From the NCBI GenBank assembly GCA_937927675.1, contig CALBSG010000071.1, positions 1-16,137 on the forward strand: DNA of 16,137 bases, written 5' to 3'. A model generated the notes under the pieces. The model did not search any database and had not been told where the DNA came from. It was given only the letters and a program-made list of their open reading frames with translations. Below, in pieces: positions 6,974-13,579 of the stretch; position 1 is the first letter of the stretch, and each line of letters begins with the position of its first letter. The position numbers and the translations under genes are program-made. This DNA comes from an uncultured Paracoccaceae bacterium. Lineage in GTDB: Bacteria > Pseudomonadota > Alphaproteobacteria > Rhodobacterales > Rhodobacteraceae.

Positions 6974-7243
6974 ATGGCACATAAAAAGGCAGGCGGTTCC
7001 TCTCGCAACGGCCGCGACTCCGCGGGCCGTCGTTTGGGCGTGAAACTGTTCGGTGGCCAAGCCGCCATTCCGGGCAACATCATTGTGCGTCAGCGCGGGA
7101 CCGAATGGTTCCCGGGTGCGGGCGTCGGCATGGGCCGCGACCACACCATCTTTGCCGTCGTCGAAGGCAAGGTGACTTTCAAGAAAGGCTTCAAGGGCCG
7201 CACCTTTATTTCGGTGCTCCCGACTGCCGAGGCCGCAGAATAA
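6974..7243 (+). CDS. rpmA: 50S ribosomal protein L27
   Basis: L27 reaches into the peptidyl-transferase centre with its N-terminal tail. The product is 89 aa beginning MAHKKAGGSSRNGRDS, the classic L27 start. It lacks the cleavable N-terminal extension found in Firmicutes. The motifs GVKLFGGQ (22-29), NIIVRQRGT and GVGMGRDHTIFA follow in the expected order. AAGAGGAG about eight bases before the ATG is a strong ribosome binding site. It lies 14 nt after rplU, in the usual L21-L27 pair, and is followed by a strong intrinsic terminator that ends the unit. Confidence 0.97.
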   Translation: MAHKKAGGSSRNGRDSAGRRLGVKLFGGQAAIPGNIIVRQRGTEWFPGAGVGMGRDHTIFAVVEGKVTFKKGFKGRTFISVLPTAEAAE

Positions 7244-7268
7244 GCCGGAAACCTTAGGTTGAACATCT

Positions 7269-7308
7269 ACGGGGGATCGGCTGAAAGGCCGGTCCCCCGT
7301 CTCGTTTT
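7269..7308 (+). terminator. Intrinsic terminator of rplU-rpmA
   Basis: A 14-bp stem with two G-T wobbles (ACGGGGGATCGGCT with GGCCGGTCCCCCGT), closed by a GAAA tetraloop, spans 7269-7300. It is followed by CTCGTTTT. It begins 26 nt after the rpmA stop codon and separates the ribosomal unit from the genes downstream. Confidence 0.9.
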
Positions 7309-7378
7309 CAAAAGACGCTGTCGGGATCGGTCAGGAAGGGCAGGGCAACCTGCCGCAACTGTCACGAGGAATGGACCG

Positions 7379-7567
7379 ATGTCCGTGACTGGAAATGATC
7401 TTTTGGCGCTGGGCTTGCCGAATGGCCCGATCTTTGACGCCGCCTTGGCCGAGGCCAATCGCCTGCATTTGACTGGCCCGGCGCTTGAAACCTTTGTGCG
7501 CGCCATGTTGCCGGATCCTGTCCGGCGGGCTGGCAATGCTCCGCTGGCATCGGGGCAGGAGGGCTGA
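7379..7567 (+). CDS. Small protein of 62 aa, unknown function
   Basis: I choose the ATG at 7379 because CGAGGA lies eight bases upstream. A longer in-frame reading from 7259 would run through the rpmA terminator and is rejected. The protein is short and mostly helical in character. It opens with VTGNDLLALGLPNGPIFDAAL, followed by AEANRLHLTGPALETFVRAML. The phrase TGxDLxxLGxPxGPxxxxAL recalls the C-terminal helical part of CCA-adding/poly(A) polymerase-type enzymes and some RNA-processing partners, but this is resemblance only. The stop at 7565-7567 is one base before an in-frame ATG of the acetyltransferase, so the two are probably co-transcribed. No promoter is obvious in the 70 bp after the terminator. 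The coding call rests on the ribosome binding site, host-like codon use and the tight spacing to the next gene. Confidence 0.6.
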   Translation: MSVTGNDLLALGLPNGPIFDAALAEANRLHLTGPALETFVRAMLPDPVRRAGNAPLASGQEG

Positions 7568-7664
7568 CATGTCGCATATCACTCCCCATATCCATCCTGT
7601 TGCGCCCTCGCGCGGCACGATCTTGCCGGGCCATTCCGGTTCTGCGCTTCAAAGGAGAGAAGCT

Positions 7665-8222
7665 GTGACCTTTGACCAGTCTGTTGGTTCTGTTGATGCC
7701 ATCCCTGCCGGGCGGTTTGTGCTGCGTCCTTTGCGGGCGTCTGACGCGGGTTTGGTGGCGCTTTTTGCCGGGGATCAGCGTGTGGCCGAAGCCACCCGGT
7801 CAATCCCGCATCCGCTGCCGCCGGGCGCGGTCGAAGCATTTATCGCCCGCGCCATGTCGGGTGAAACACGCGGCACCATCTGGGCGATGGACGGCGCGGC
7901 GATGGGGCTTTCCGAGGTTTTGGGCGTTATCAGCCTGAAACCGATGGAGCCGGGCAAGGCCGGGATGGGGCAATCTGAGGTCCGCTTTTGGGTGGCGCCG
8001 CAGATGTGGAACACCGGGATCGCATCAGAGGCGGTGCGGGCGCTGGTAGCGGCCAACCCCTTGGGGGATCGCACGCTTTTTGCCGAAGTGTTTCAGGACA
8101 ATCTTGGCTCGGCCAAGCTTTTGACCAATTGCGGCTTTGAATATCTGGGCGATGCGGAAACCTTTTCGGTGGCGCGCGGCGCGCGGGTGCCGACCTGGAC
8201 CTACATCCGCAAGATGGGCTGA
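7665..8222 (+). CDS. GNAT-family N-acetyltransferase (RimJ/RimL-like)
   Basis: From the GTG at 7665 the product is 185 aa. It starts the GNAT fold almost at once: RFVLRPLRASDAGLVALFAG near residues 16-35, then PHPLPPGAVEAFIARA. Next come a central strand GVISLKPME and EVRFWVAPQMWNTGIASEAVRALV, where acetyl-CoA binds (the usual Q/RxxGxG/A loop is altered to MWNTGIASEA). The end is NLGSAKLLTNCGFEYLGD, the family's signature ending. Such enzymes move an acetyl group from acetyl-CoA to an amine; the substrate here is unknown. AAAGGAG seven bases before the GTG supports this start. An in-frame ATG at 7569, with a perfect AGGAGG overlapping the end of the small gene, would give 32 more residues and 217 aa. 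I cannot exclude it. Confidence 0.85.
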   Translation: MTFDQSVGSVDAIPAGRFVLRPLRASDAGLVALFAGDQRVAEATRSIPHPLPPGAVEAFIARAMSGETRGTIWAMDGAAMGLSEVLGVISLKPMEPGKAGMGQSEVRFWVAPQMWNTGIASEAVRALVAANPLGDRTLFAEVFQDNLGSAKLLTNCGFEYLGDAETFSVARGARVPTWTYIRKMG

Positions 8223-8229
8223 GACAAAT

Positions 8230-8258
8230 CTTTGCGCCCCCTTTGTTGGGGCGCAGAG
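8230..8258 (+). terminator. Hairpin after the GNAT gene, possible terminator or repeat element
   Basis: CTTTGCGCCCC (8230-8240) pairs with GGGGCGCAGAG (8248-8258) over 11 bp with one wobble and a 7-nt loop, eight bases after the stop codon. No T run follows, so termination would be imperfect. ATCTTTG at 8228-8234 can alternatively pair with CAAAGAT at 8260-8266. The downstream phrase GAGTATTTGG resembles the element at the right end of the window. Confidence 0.5.
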
Positions 8259-8304
8259 ACAAAGATGAGTATTTGGAAAGGCGCAAGACCTTTTCAGCAA
8301 AGGC

Positions 8305-8333
8305 TTGAGCCTTGAGGCTTTGTCCTCTATCGC
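8305..8333 (+). promoter_or_regulatory. Weak candidate promoter of obgE
   Basis: TTGAGC at 8305-8310 and TATCGC at 8328-8333 are separated by 17 bp and lie just upstream of the obgE start, which would give a leader of ~25 nt. The -10 match is poor. Support is the spacing and the hairpin that precedes it. Confidence 0.3.
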
Positions 8334-8364
8334 CTTTAGGCCAAGCCAAACGAAAGATGACGCG

Positions 8365-9387
8365 ATGAAGTTTCTTGACCTTGCCAAAGTCTATATCCGC
8401 TCGGGTGGCGGCGGGGCGGGATGCGTGTCGTTCCGGCGCGAGAAGTTCATCGAGTTTGGCGGCCCGGATGGCGGCGATGGCGGGCATGGCGGATCGGTCT
8501 GGGTGGAGGCCGTGGATGGGCTGAACACGCTGATTGATTATCGCTATCAGCAGCATTTCTTTGCCAAGTCGGGCCAGCCCGGCATGGGCAACCAGAAAAC
8601 CGGCAAGACCGGCGATGACATCTTGATGAAAGTGCCTTTGGGCACCGAGATTCTGGATGAGGACGAAGAAACCGTGATTGCCGATCTGACCGAGCCGGGC
8701 CAGCGGGTCTGTCTTGCCCGGGGCGGCAATGGCGGCTGGGGCAACCTGCAGTTCAAATCGTCGACCAACCGCGCGCCGAACCGGGCCAATCCGGGTCAGG
8801 AAGGCGTGGAGCGCACGATCTGGCTGCGGCTGAAACTGATTGCGGATGCCGGGCTTTTGGGCCTGCCCAATGCGGGCAAATCGACCTTCCTTGCCGCGGT
8901 GTCGAACGCGCGGCCGAAGATTGCCGATTACCCTTTCACCACCTTGGTGCCGAACCTTGGGGTTGTGGGTGTTGACGGCAAAGAATTCGTTATGGCCGAC
9001 ATCCCCGGCCTGATCGAGGGGGCATCGGAAGGGCGCGGTTTGGGCATCCAGTTCCTCGCCCACGTCGAGCGTTGCAAGGTGCTGTTGCATCTTGTCGACG
9101 GCACTTCGGCGACGATTACCAAAGATTACCGCACCATCGTGCATGAGCTTGAAGCCTACTCTGATGTTTTGGGTGACAAACCCCGGATCTTGGCCTTGAA
9201 CAAGGTCGACGCGATGGATGCCAAGCAGATCTCTGACCGTCGTCGCGCCTTGGAAAAGGCCAGCGGCGGGCCGGTCCATGTCTTGTCCGGCGTCTCAGGG
9301 CGCGGCGTGCAAGAAGTTCTGCGTGCGCTGTATGCCACCATTGAAGGCGAGGCTCCGGAGGAGGAGCGCGGCGCATGGCAGCCGTAA
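8365..9387 (+). CDS. obgE: Obg/CgtA GTPase, ribosome assembly and stress
   Basis: Obg is an essential GTPase that binds the 50S subunit and links ribosome maturation to growth and cell cycle. The product is 340 aa. Residues 1-158 form the glycine-rich Obg domain (SGGGGAGCVSFRREKFIEFGGPDGG is split by this signature's glycines at 13-40). The G domain follows: G1 GLPNAGKST (166-174), G2 YPFTTLVPNLG (189-199), G3 DIPGLIEGA (212-220), G4 NKVD (279-282), G5 SGVSG (308-312). There is no C-terminal OCT extension, as usual in alphaproteobacteria. I start at MKFLDLAKVY, the conserved N-terminus; an ATG 60 nt upstream gives unrelated residues. The ribosome binding site GAAAG is weak. The gene overlaps proB by 13 nt, so the two are translationally coupled. 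Confidence 0.96.
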   Translation: MKFLDLAKVYIRSGGGGAGCVSFRREKFIEFGGPDGGDGGHGGSVWVEAVDGLNTLIDYRYQQHFFAKSGQPGMGNQKTGKTGDDILMKVPLGTEILDEDEETVIADLTEPGQRVCLARGGNGGWGNLQFKSSTNRAPNRANPGQEGVERTIWLRLKLIADAGLLGLPNAGKSTFLAAVSNARPKIADYPFTTLVPNLGVVGVDGKEFVMADIPGLIEGASEGRGLGIQFLAHVERCKVLLHLVDGTSATITKDYRTIVHELEAYSDVLGDKPRILALNKVDAMDAKQISDRRRALEKASGGPVHVLSGVSGRGVQEVLRALYATIEGEAPEEERGAWQP

Positions 9388-10502
9388 TGACCTTGGTCGC
9401 GCCGGAGGTGACGGCGGCGAAGCGGCTGGTCATCAAGATCGGCTCTGCCCTTTTGGTGGACCGCAAGACCGGGTTGAAACAGGGCTGGCTTTCGGCTTTG
9501 GCGATGGATGTCGCCGAGGCCAAGGTGCGCGGTGCCGATGTGGTGCTGGTGTCCTCTGGTTCGATTGCCTTGGGGCGCAAGGTCTTGGGCCTGCCTGAGG
9601 GTGCGCTGACACTGGAGCAGTCACAGGCTGCGGCAGCGGTCGGGCAAATTCGCCTTGCTCGCGCTTATGAAGAAGTGCTGGCGCCGCATGGCATCACCAC
9701 GGCGCAGGTTCTGGTGACGCTGGAAGACACCGAGGATCGCCGCCGCTATCTGAATTCCCGCGCGACGATGGAAACCTTGCTGGGTCTGGGTGTCGTGCCG
9801 ATCGTCAATGAAAATGACACCGTGGCGACGGATGAGATTCGCTTTGGCGACAACGACCGGCTGGCGGCGCAAATCGCGGTCACGGTTGGGGCGGATCAGT
9901 TGATTTTGCTGTCGGATGTGGACGGGTTCTATTCGGCCAACCCGAAAGAAGATCCGACCGCCGAACGCTTTGACATTGTGACCAAGATCACGCCCGAGAT
10001 CGAGGCGATGGCGGGGGATCCGATTTCGGGCCTGTCCAAAGGTGGTATGAAGACCAAGGTCATGGCCGCCAAGACCGCGGTGGCGGGAGGCTGTGCCATG
10101 GCCATCATGGAAGGGTCGGTGCTGCGGCCGTTGTCTGCGCTGGCCAAGGGGGCAAACCGCACATGGTTCGTGGCGCAGGGCGATCCGCAGGTTGCGCGCA
10201 AACGCTGGATCAATGCGATGAAACCGCGTGGCGAGTTGCGGCTGGATGCCGGCGCTGTGACGGCGCTGCGGGCGGGCAAAAGCCTGCTACCGGCGGGTGT
10301 GACCGCGGTCAGTGGCAGCTTTGGCCGCGGTGATCCGGTGGCAATCCTGTCGCCCGAGGGGGTGATCTTGGGCAAAGGGCTGGTGGGTTATGCCGTGGCC
10401 GAGGCGCAGGCGATTGCAGGCCATCGGTCAGGCGACATTGCGGCGATCCTTGGCTATCCGGGGCGCGCCGCGCTGGTGCATCGCGACGATATGGTGATCT
10501 GA
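9375..10502 (+). CDS. proB: Glutamate 5-kinase, first step of proline synthesis
   Basis: ProB phosphorylates L-glutamate to gamma-glutamyl phosphate with ATP. The product is 375 aa with the two-domain form. The amino-acid kinase domain spans ~15-260, with VIKIGSALL (19-27), LVSSGSIALG (58-67), NENDTVATDEIRFGDNDRLAA starting at 145, LLSDVDGFY (178-186) and KGGMKTKVMAAKTA (222-235). A C-terminal PUA domain spans ~285-370 (GAVTALRAGKSLLPAGV, GDPVAI). The start at 9375 lies inside the end of obgE and is preceded by GGAGGAGGAG. A second ATG at 9387 forms a TAATG overlap with the obgE stop but is far from that site. The kinase is usually inhibited by proline; the sequence does not show this. proA follows after 91 bp. 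Confidence 0.96.
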   Translation: MAAVMTLVAPEVTAAKRLVIKIGSALLVDRKTGLKQGWLSALAMDVAEAKVRGADVVLVSSGSIALGRKVLGLPEGALTLEQSQAAAAVGQIRLARAYEEVLAPHGITTAQVLVTLEDTEDRRRYLNSRATMETLLGLGVVPIVNENDTVATDEIRFGDNDRLAAQIAVTVGADQLILLSDVDGFYSANPKEDPTAERFDIVTKITPEIEAMAGDPISGLSKGGMKTKVMAAKTAVAGGCAMAIMEGSVLRPLSALAKGANRTWFVAQGDPQVARKRWINAMKPRGELRLDAGAVTALRAGKSLLPAGVTAVSGSFGRGDPVAILSPEGVILGKGLVGYAVAEAQAIAGHRSGDIAAILGYPGRAALVHRDDMVI

Positions 10503-10505
10503 GGG

Positions 10506-10572
10506 CCGATTTCTTCGTAGAAATCGGTCTGGAAAACTCGAATTTTCCGGTTCGGAGTTTTGCAAAACTCCG
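10506..10572. repeat. Three consecutive palindromes in the proB-proA gap
   Basis: Between proB and proA there are three inverted repeats in a row. CCGATTTCT and AGAAATCGG (10505+1 to 10527) enclose TCGT. GGAAAA and TTTTCC (10531-10548) enclose CTCGAA and can extend by two pairs. CGGAGTTTTG and CAAAACTCCG form a perfect 20-bp palindrome at 10553-10572. Together they fill 67 of the 91 bp. There is no terminal T run. They may be a mobile-type intergenic palindromic element, an mRNA processing or stabilising structure, or an operator. Confidence 0.75.
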
Positions 10573-10593
10573 TTACCCCGGCGGAGGAAGACG

Positions 10594-11850
10594 ATGAGCG
10601 AACATTCCGCGATGATGGCTGACATCGGCTCACGCGCCCGTGCGGCGGCGGCGGAACTGGCCTTTGCCTCGTCTGAGCGCAAGGCGGCGGCCCTGCAGGC
10701 GGCGGCGGCGGCCGTTTGGGCGCGGCGCGAGGAAATTCTCGACGCCAATGTGCTGGACATGGCTTACGGGACCGAAAAAGGTCTGTCGCCCGCCATGCTG
10801 GACCGGCTGATGCTGAACGAGACCCGGCTGCGCGGCATTGCCGACGCGTTGCGGCAGGTGGCCGAACAGAAAGACCCTGTAGGGCGGATTTTGGCGGAAT
10901 GGGATCGGCCGAATGGCCTGCATATTCAGCGGGTTGCGACGCCTTTGGGCGTGGTGGGTGTGATTTATGAATCCCGTCCCAATGTGACGGCCGATGCGGG
11001 GGCTTTGTGCCTGAAGGCGGGCAATGCGGTGATCTTGCGGGGCGGCAGCGAAAGTTTCCACTCTTCCGAAGCCTTGCACGATTGCATGGTGCAGGGCCTG
11101 CGCGAAGCGGGGTTGCCCGAAGCGGCGATCCAGTTGATTCCCACCCGCGACCGGGCGATGGTTTCAGAGATGCTGCGGGCGACGGCCTATATTGATGTGA
11201 TCGTGCCACGCGGGGGTAAGGGGCTGGTGGGGCTGGTGCAAACCGAAGCCCGCGTTCCGGTGTTCGCCCATCTGGAAGGGATTTGCCACGTTTACGCCGA
11301 CCGCGACGCGGATCTGGAAAAGGCCCGTCGCGTGGTCTTGAACGCCAAGACCCGGCGCACCGGGATTTGTGGTGCAGCGGAATGTCTGCTGATCGACTGG
11401 CAGTTTTACACCAAACATGGCGCGGTCTTGATCGAGGATTTGTTGAAAGCCGGGGTCGAAGTGCGCACCGAGGGCGAGTTACTGAAGGTGCCGGGCACCG
11501 TACGCGCCGCACCGGATGATTTCGGCCGTGAGTTTCTGGACAAGATCATTGCTGTCAAACTCGTTGATGGGGTGGATGCGGCGATTGCCCATATCCGCAC
11601 CTATGGCTCCAGCCACACCGAGGCGATCTTGACGGAAAACGACGCCACGGCGCAGCGGTTCTTTGAACGGCTGGACAGTGCGATCTTGATGCGCAACGCC
11701 TCGACCCAGTTCGCCGATGGGGGTGAGTTCGGCATGGGTGGTGAGATTGGGATCGCCACCGGAAAGCTGCATGCGCGCGGCCCCGTTGGGGCCGATCAAC
11801 TGTGCAGTTTCAAGTATCTGGTGACCGGCGACGGCACGATCAGAACGTAA
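10594..11850 (+). CDS. proA: Glutamate-5-semialdehyde dehydrogenase (gamma-glutamyl phosphate reductase)
   Basis: ProA reduces gamma-glutamyl phosphate with NADPH to glutamate-5-semialdehyde, the second step of proline synthesis. The product is 418 aa, typical for the family. Visible motifs are RVATPLGVVGVIYESRPNV (113-131), LKAGNAVILRGGSE (140-153), VPRGGKGLV (204-212) and the catalytic cysteine C259 in RRTGICGAAE. Also present are YGSSHTEAI (337-345) and the ending FGMGGEIGIATGKLHARGP. GGAGGAAG six bases upstream fixes the start. The gene follows proB and is separated from it by three palindromes, so proA could be tuned apart from proB. The last 11 bp overlap the end of chpT on the opposite strand. 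I see no anomaly in key residues. Confidence 0.96.
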   Translation: MSEHSAMMADIGSRARAAAAELAFASSERKAAALQAAAAAVWARREEILDANVLDMAYGTEKGLSPAMLDRLMLNETRLRGIADALRQVAEQKDPVGRILAEWDRPNGLHIQRVATPLGVVGVIYESRPNVTADAGALCLKAGNAVILRGGSESFHSSEALHDCMVQGLREAGLPEAAIQLIPTRDRAMVSEMLRATAYIDVIVPRGGKGLVGLVQTEARVPVFAHLEGICHVYADRDADLEKARRVVLNAKTRRTGICGAAECLLIDWQFYTKHGAVLIEDLLKAGVEVRTEGELLKVPGTVRAAPDDFGREFLDKIIAVKLVDGVDAAIAHIRTYGSSHTEAILTENDATAQRFFERLDSAILMRNASTQFADGGEFGMGGEIGIATGKLHARGPVGADQLCSFKYLVTGDGTIRT

Positions 11851-12436
11851 GGCGGATCTCCGTCTCGTTGATTTCTACCGTGAGCCGACGGTGCTGGCGC
11901 GCAACCTCTTCGGGGACCAGCAGGAACTGAACATGACCTGCGCCAATACCGATGTCGGCCTGTGGGTTCGACAGCGCTTCCCACAGATCGGGGTCGATGC
12001 GAAAACGCGGGGCCGTGCCGATCAGCGTCCAGCGGCTTTCGCCCCGGTCGACCGTGATTCGTCCGCCCTGACCCAAGGCGGATTCGAGGCAAAGCATACA
12101 CAGAAAAGCCAGTTTGGTTTCGCGCCGCGACAGGTCGGCGGGCGTGGTCCAATCCACCGTGGTGCGACTGCCCCGCGCGAGGTCGGCAAGAATTCCGCGG
12201 ATTTCTGACAGGCTGATCCGCTGATCTTTGGCGGTTTGGCCAAAGGCTACACGAAAGAAGCGAATGCGGGCGTTGGCATTGGCCACGCTTTCCGCGATCA
12301 GCGTCATTTCCGGCCCTTTGGCGACGTTGTCCATCAGCAAAAGTTCAACCCCATTGCTGATCGCGCCGATCGGGCTGATAAGATCGTGGCAAATGCGGGA
12401 GCCGAGCAGGGCGGTGAGATCTGGCTTGTCCGGCAT
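11840..12436 (-). CDS. chpT: Histidine phosphotransferase ChpT
   Basis: ChpT receives a phosphate from the sensor kinase CckA and passes it to the response regulator CtrA and to CpdR, acting as a dimer in the cytosol. From the ATG at 12436 the product is 198 aa, within the family range. The phosphorylated histidine is H17 in GSRICHDLISPIGAISNGVEL, the characteristic ChpT H-box. The rest is the degenerate ATPase-like domain (TKLAFLCMLCLESAL, GRITVDRGESRWTL) that does not bind ATP in this family. AAGGATC upstream supports this start; an ATG 42 nt earlier would overlap the divergent gene. The gene converges with proA (11-bp overlap of ends) and diverges from the DUF3553 gene with 32 bp between starts. 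A candidate CtrA box lies ~220 bp upstream. Confidence 0.9.
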   Translation of the reverse strand: MPDKPDLTALLGSRICHDLISPIGAISNGVELLLMDNVAKGPEMTLIAESVANANARIRFFRVAFGQTAKDQRISLSEIRGILADLARGSRTTVDWTTPADLSRRETKLAFLCMLCLESALGQGGRITVDRGESRWTLIGTAPRFRIDPDLWEALSNPQADIGIGAGHVQFLLVPEEVARQHRRLTVEINETEIRLTF

Positions 12437-12468
12437 TGGGTGATCCTTCGTAAAACTGGGGGCCAAAC

Positions 12469-12642
12469 ATGGCAGCACTTTTGGAACCGGGCATGATGGT
12501 GCGCCATCCTGGGCAGCCCGATTGGGGGCTGGGGCAGGTGCAATCCAACATCAACAACAGGGCAACTGTGAACTTTGAACACGCAGGCAAGCGGGTGATT
12601 GATCTTGGTCAGGTTGATCTCATTCCCGTTTTCGGCATTTGA
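12469..12642 (+). CDS. DUF3553 family small protein, 57 aa
   Basis: This short gene starts at the ATG at 12469 and ends with TGA at 12640-12642. The product contains LEPGMMVRHPGQPDWGLGQV, then NNRATVNFEHAGKRVID and a final VDLIPVF, which matches DUF3553 proteins that I know from Rhodobacterales and relatives. The pattern V-x-H-P-x(3)-W-G-x-G-x-V and V-N-F-E-x-A-G-K resembles the small Tudor-like beta-barrel at the C-terminus of UvrD/PcrA helicases, which contacts RNA polymerase; that link is inference. Its start is 32 bp from the divergent chpT start, so promoters must overlap neighbouring coding sequence. The ribosome binding site is weak (TGGGGG). Function is unknown. Confidence 0.85.
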   Translation: MAALLEPGMMVRHPGQPDWGLGQVQSNINNRATVNFEHAGKRVIDLGQVDLIPVFGI

Positions 12643-12654
12643 CACAGTATTCGG

Positions 12655-12669
12655 TTAACAGGGGCTTAA
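12655..12669. promoter_or_regulatory. Candidate CtrA binding site upstream of olsB
   Basis: TTAA at 12655-12658 and TTAA at 12666-12669 are separated by exactly 7 bp, the full CtrA consensus TTAA-N7-TTAAC. On the minus strand it reads TTAAGCCCCTGTTAACC, with the final C. It is intergenic, 125 bp before olsB and 13 bp after the DUF3553 stop. CtrA could control olsB-olsA from here, or act on the nearby chpT. The rest of 12643-12793 shows no convincing -10/-35 pair. Confidence 0.55.
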
Positions 12670-12793
12670 TGCAATTCTGGATTGAACGTCTCTGTGGCAG
12701 ATCGCCCCGCCGGTCTGCAGGACGGCCGGTTGCAATAGGCGGCAGGCGGACTTAGAACTTGCGCTGCCCAAAAGTGCAGGAATTGGCCCACGG

Positions 12794-13579
12794 ATGATGG
12801 ACGACGACACCGCCTATGTCTTGCGCCTTGCCCGCGACGAGCGCGACCTCAAGGCCGCGCAACGGCTGCGCTACCGGGTCTTTGTGCAAGAACTTGGCGC
12901 CGAGGGACCGCTGGTTGATCATGAGCGCCAGTTGGAAATTGATACATTCGACCCCCATTTCGACCATCTGCTGTTGATCGACCCGCGGCGCGACGCCGCG
13001 CATCTGGATGATGTGGTGGGGGCCTATCGGCTTTTGCCGTCGGATCGGCTGGATGGGCCGGGCCGGTTTTATTCCGAAGGCGAATATGACCTTTCGGCGC
13101 TGAAGGCGACAGGGCGCAAGACGGTGGAACTGGGCCGTTCATGCGTGCATCCCAGCTATCGTGGCGGCAGCGCCATGTTGCAGCTTTGGAATGCGCTTGC
13201 CGCCTATGTGCTGGAGCGCGACATTGAAATCCTTTTTGGGGCGGCTTCTTTTCACGGCACGGATATCGCGGCGCTGGCTCAACCCTTGTCCTATCTTGCC
13301 CACCACCATCTTGCGCCGCCCGAGTTGCGGGTGCGGGCCTTGCCGCCGCATGCCGTGGCGATGGACATGATCCCTGTTGAGGATTTGGATCGCAGGGCTG
13401 CGATGGTTGGGACGCCCGCGTTGATCAAGGCCTATCTGCGGCTTGGGGGATACGTCGGCGAGGGGGCTTTCGTCGATCACGCCTTTAACACGACCGATGT
13501 CTGCCTGATTTTGGATACCGCACGCATGAGCGACAAACATCGCGAGTTCTGGATCCGCAAGAAGGGTGCGCGCGGATGA
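12794..13579 (+). CDS. olsB: Ornithine N-acyltransferase OlsB (lyso-ornithine lipid synthesis)
   Basis: OlsB transfers a 3-hydroxy fatty acid from acyl carrier protein to the alpha-amino group of ornithine, making lyso-ornithine lipid at the membrane. The product is 261 aa, as expected for the alphaproteobacterial enzyme. It has the GNAT-like acyltransferase signature: AAQRLRYRVFVQELGAEG (21-38), VGAYRLL, ELGRSCVHPSYRGGSAMLQLW and DIEILFGAASFHGTD. The C-terminal half carries the hemolysin-like acyltransferase pattern PALIKAYLRLGGYVGEGAFVD, where substrate specificity lies. AGGAA is ~12 bp upstream of the ATG, a rather long spacing; a second ATG follows immediately at 12797. The stop overlaps the start of olsA by ATGA. 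The pair forms one pathway operon, with a CtrA-type box in the upstream region. Confidence 0.93.
   Translation: MMDDDTAYVLRLARDERDLKAAQRLRYRVFVQELGAEGPLVDHERQLEIDTFDPHFDHLLLIDPRRDAAHLDDVVGAYRLLPSDRLDGPGRFYSEGEYDLSALKATGRKTVELGRSCVHPSYRGGSAMLQLWNALAAYVLERDIEILFGAASFHGTDIAALAQPLSYLAHHHLAPPELRVRALPPHAVAMDMIPVEDLDRRAAMVGTPALIKAYLRLGGYVGEGAFVDHAFNTTDVCLILDTARMSDKHREFWIRKKGARG

Noticed and set aside
5775..6980. 401-residue minus-strand open frame across galE and rplU
   Set aside because: It runs antisense through two firmly identified genes, the tandem repeat and the promoter.
7930..9279. 449-residue minus-strand open frame
   Set aside because: Antisense to obgE and the GNAT gene; no recognisable domain.
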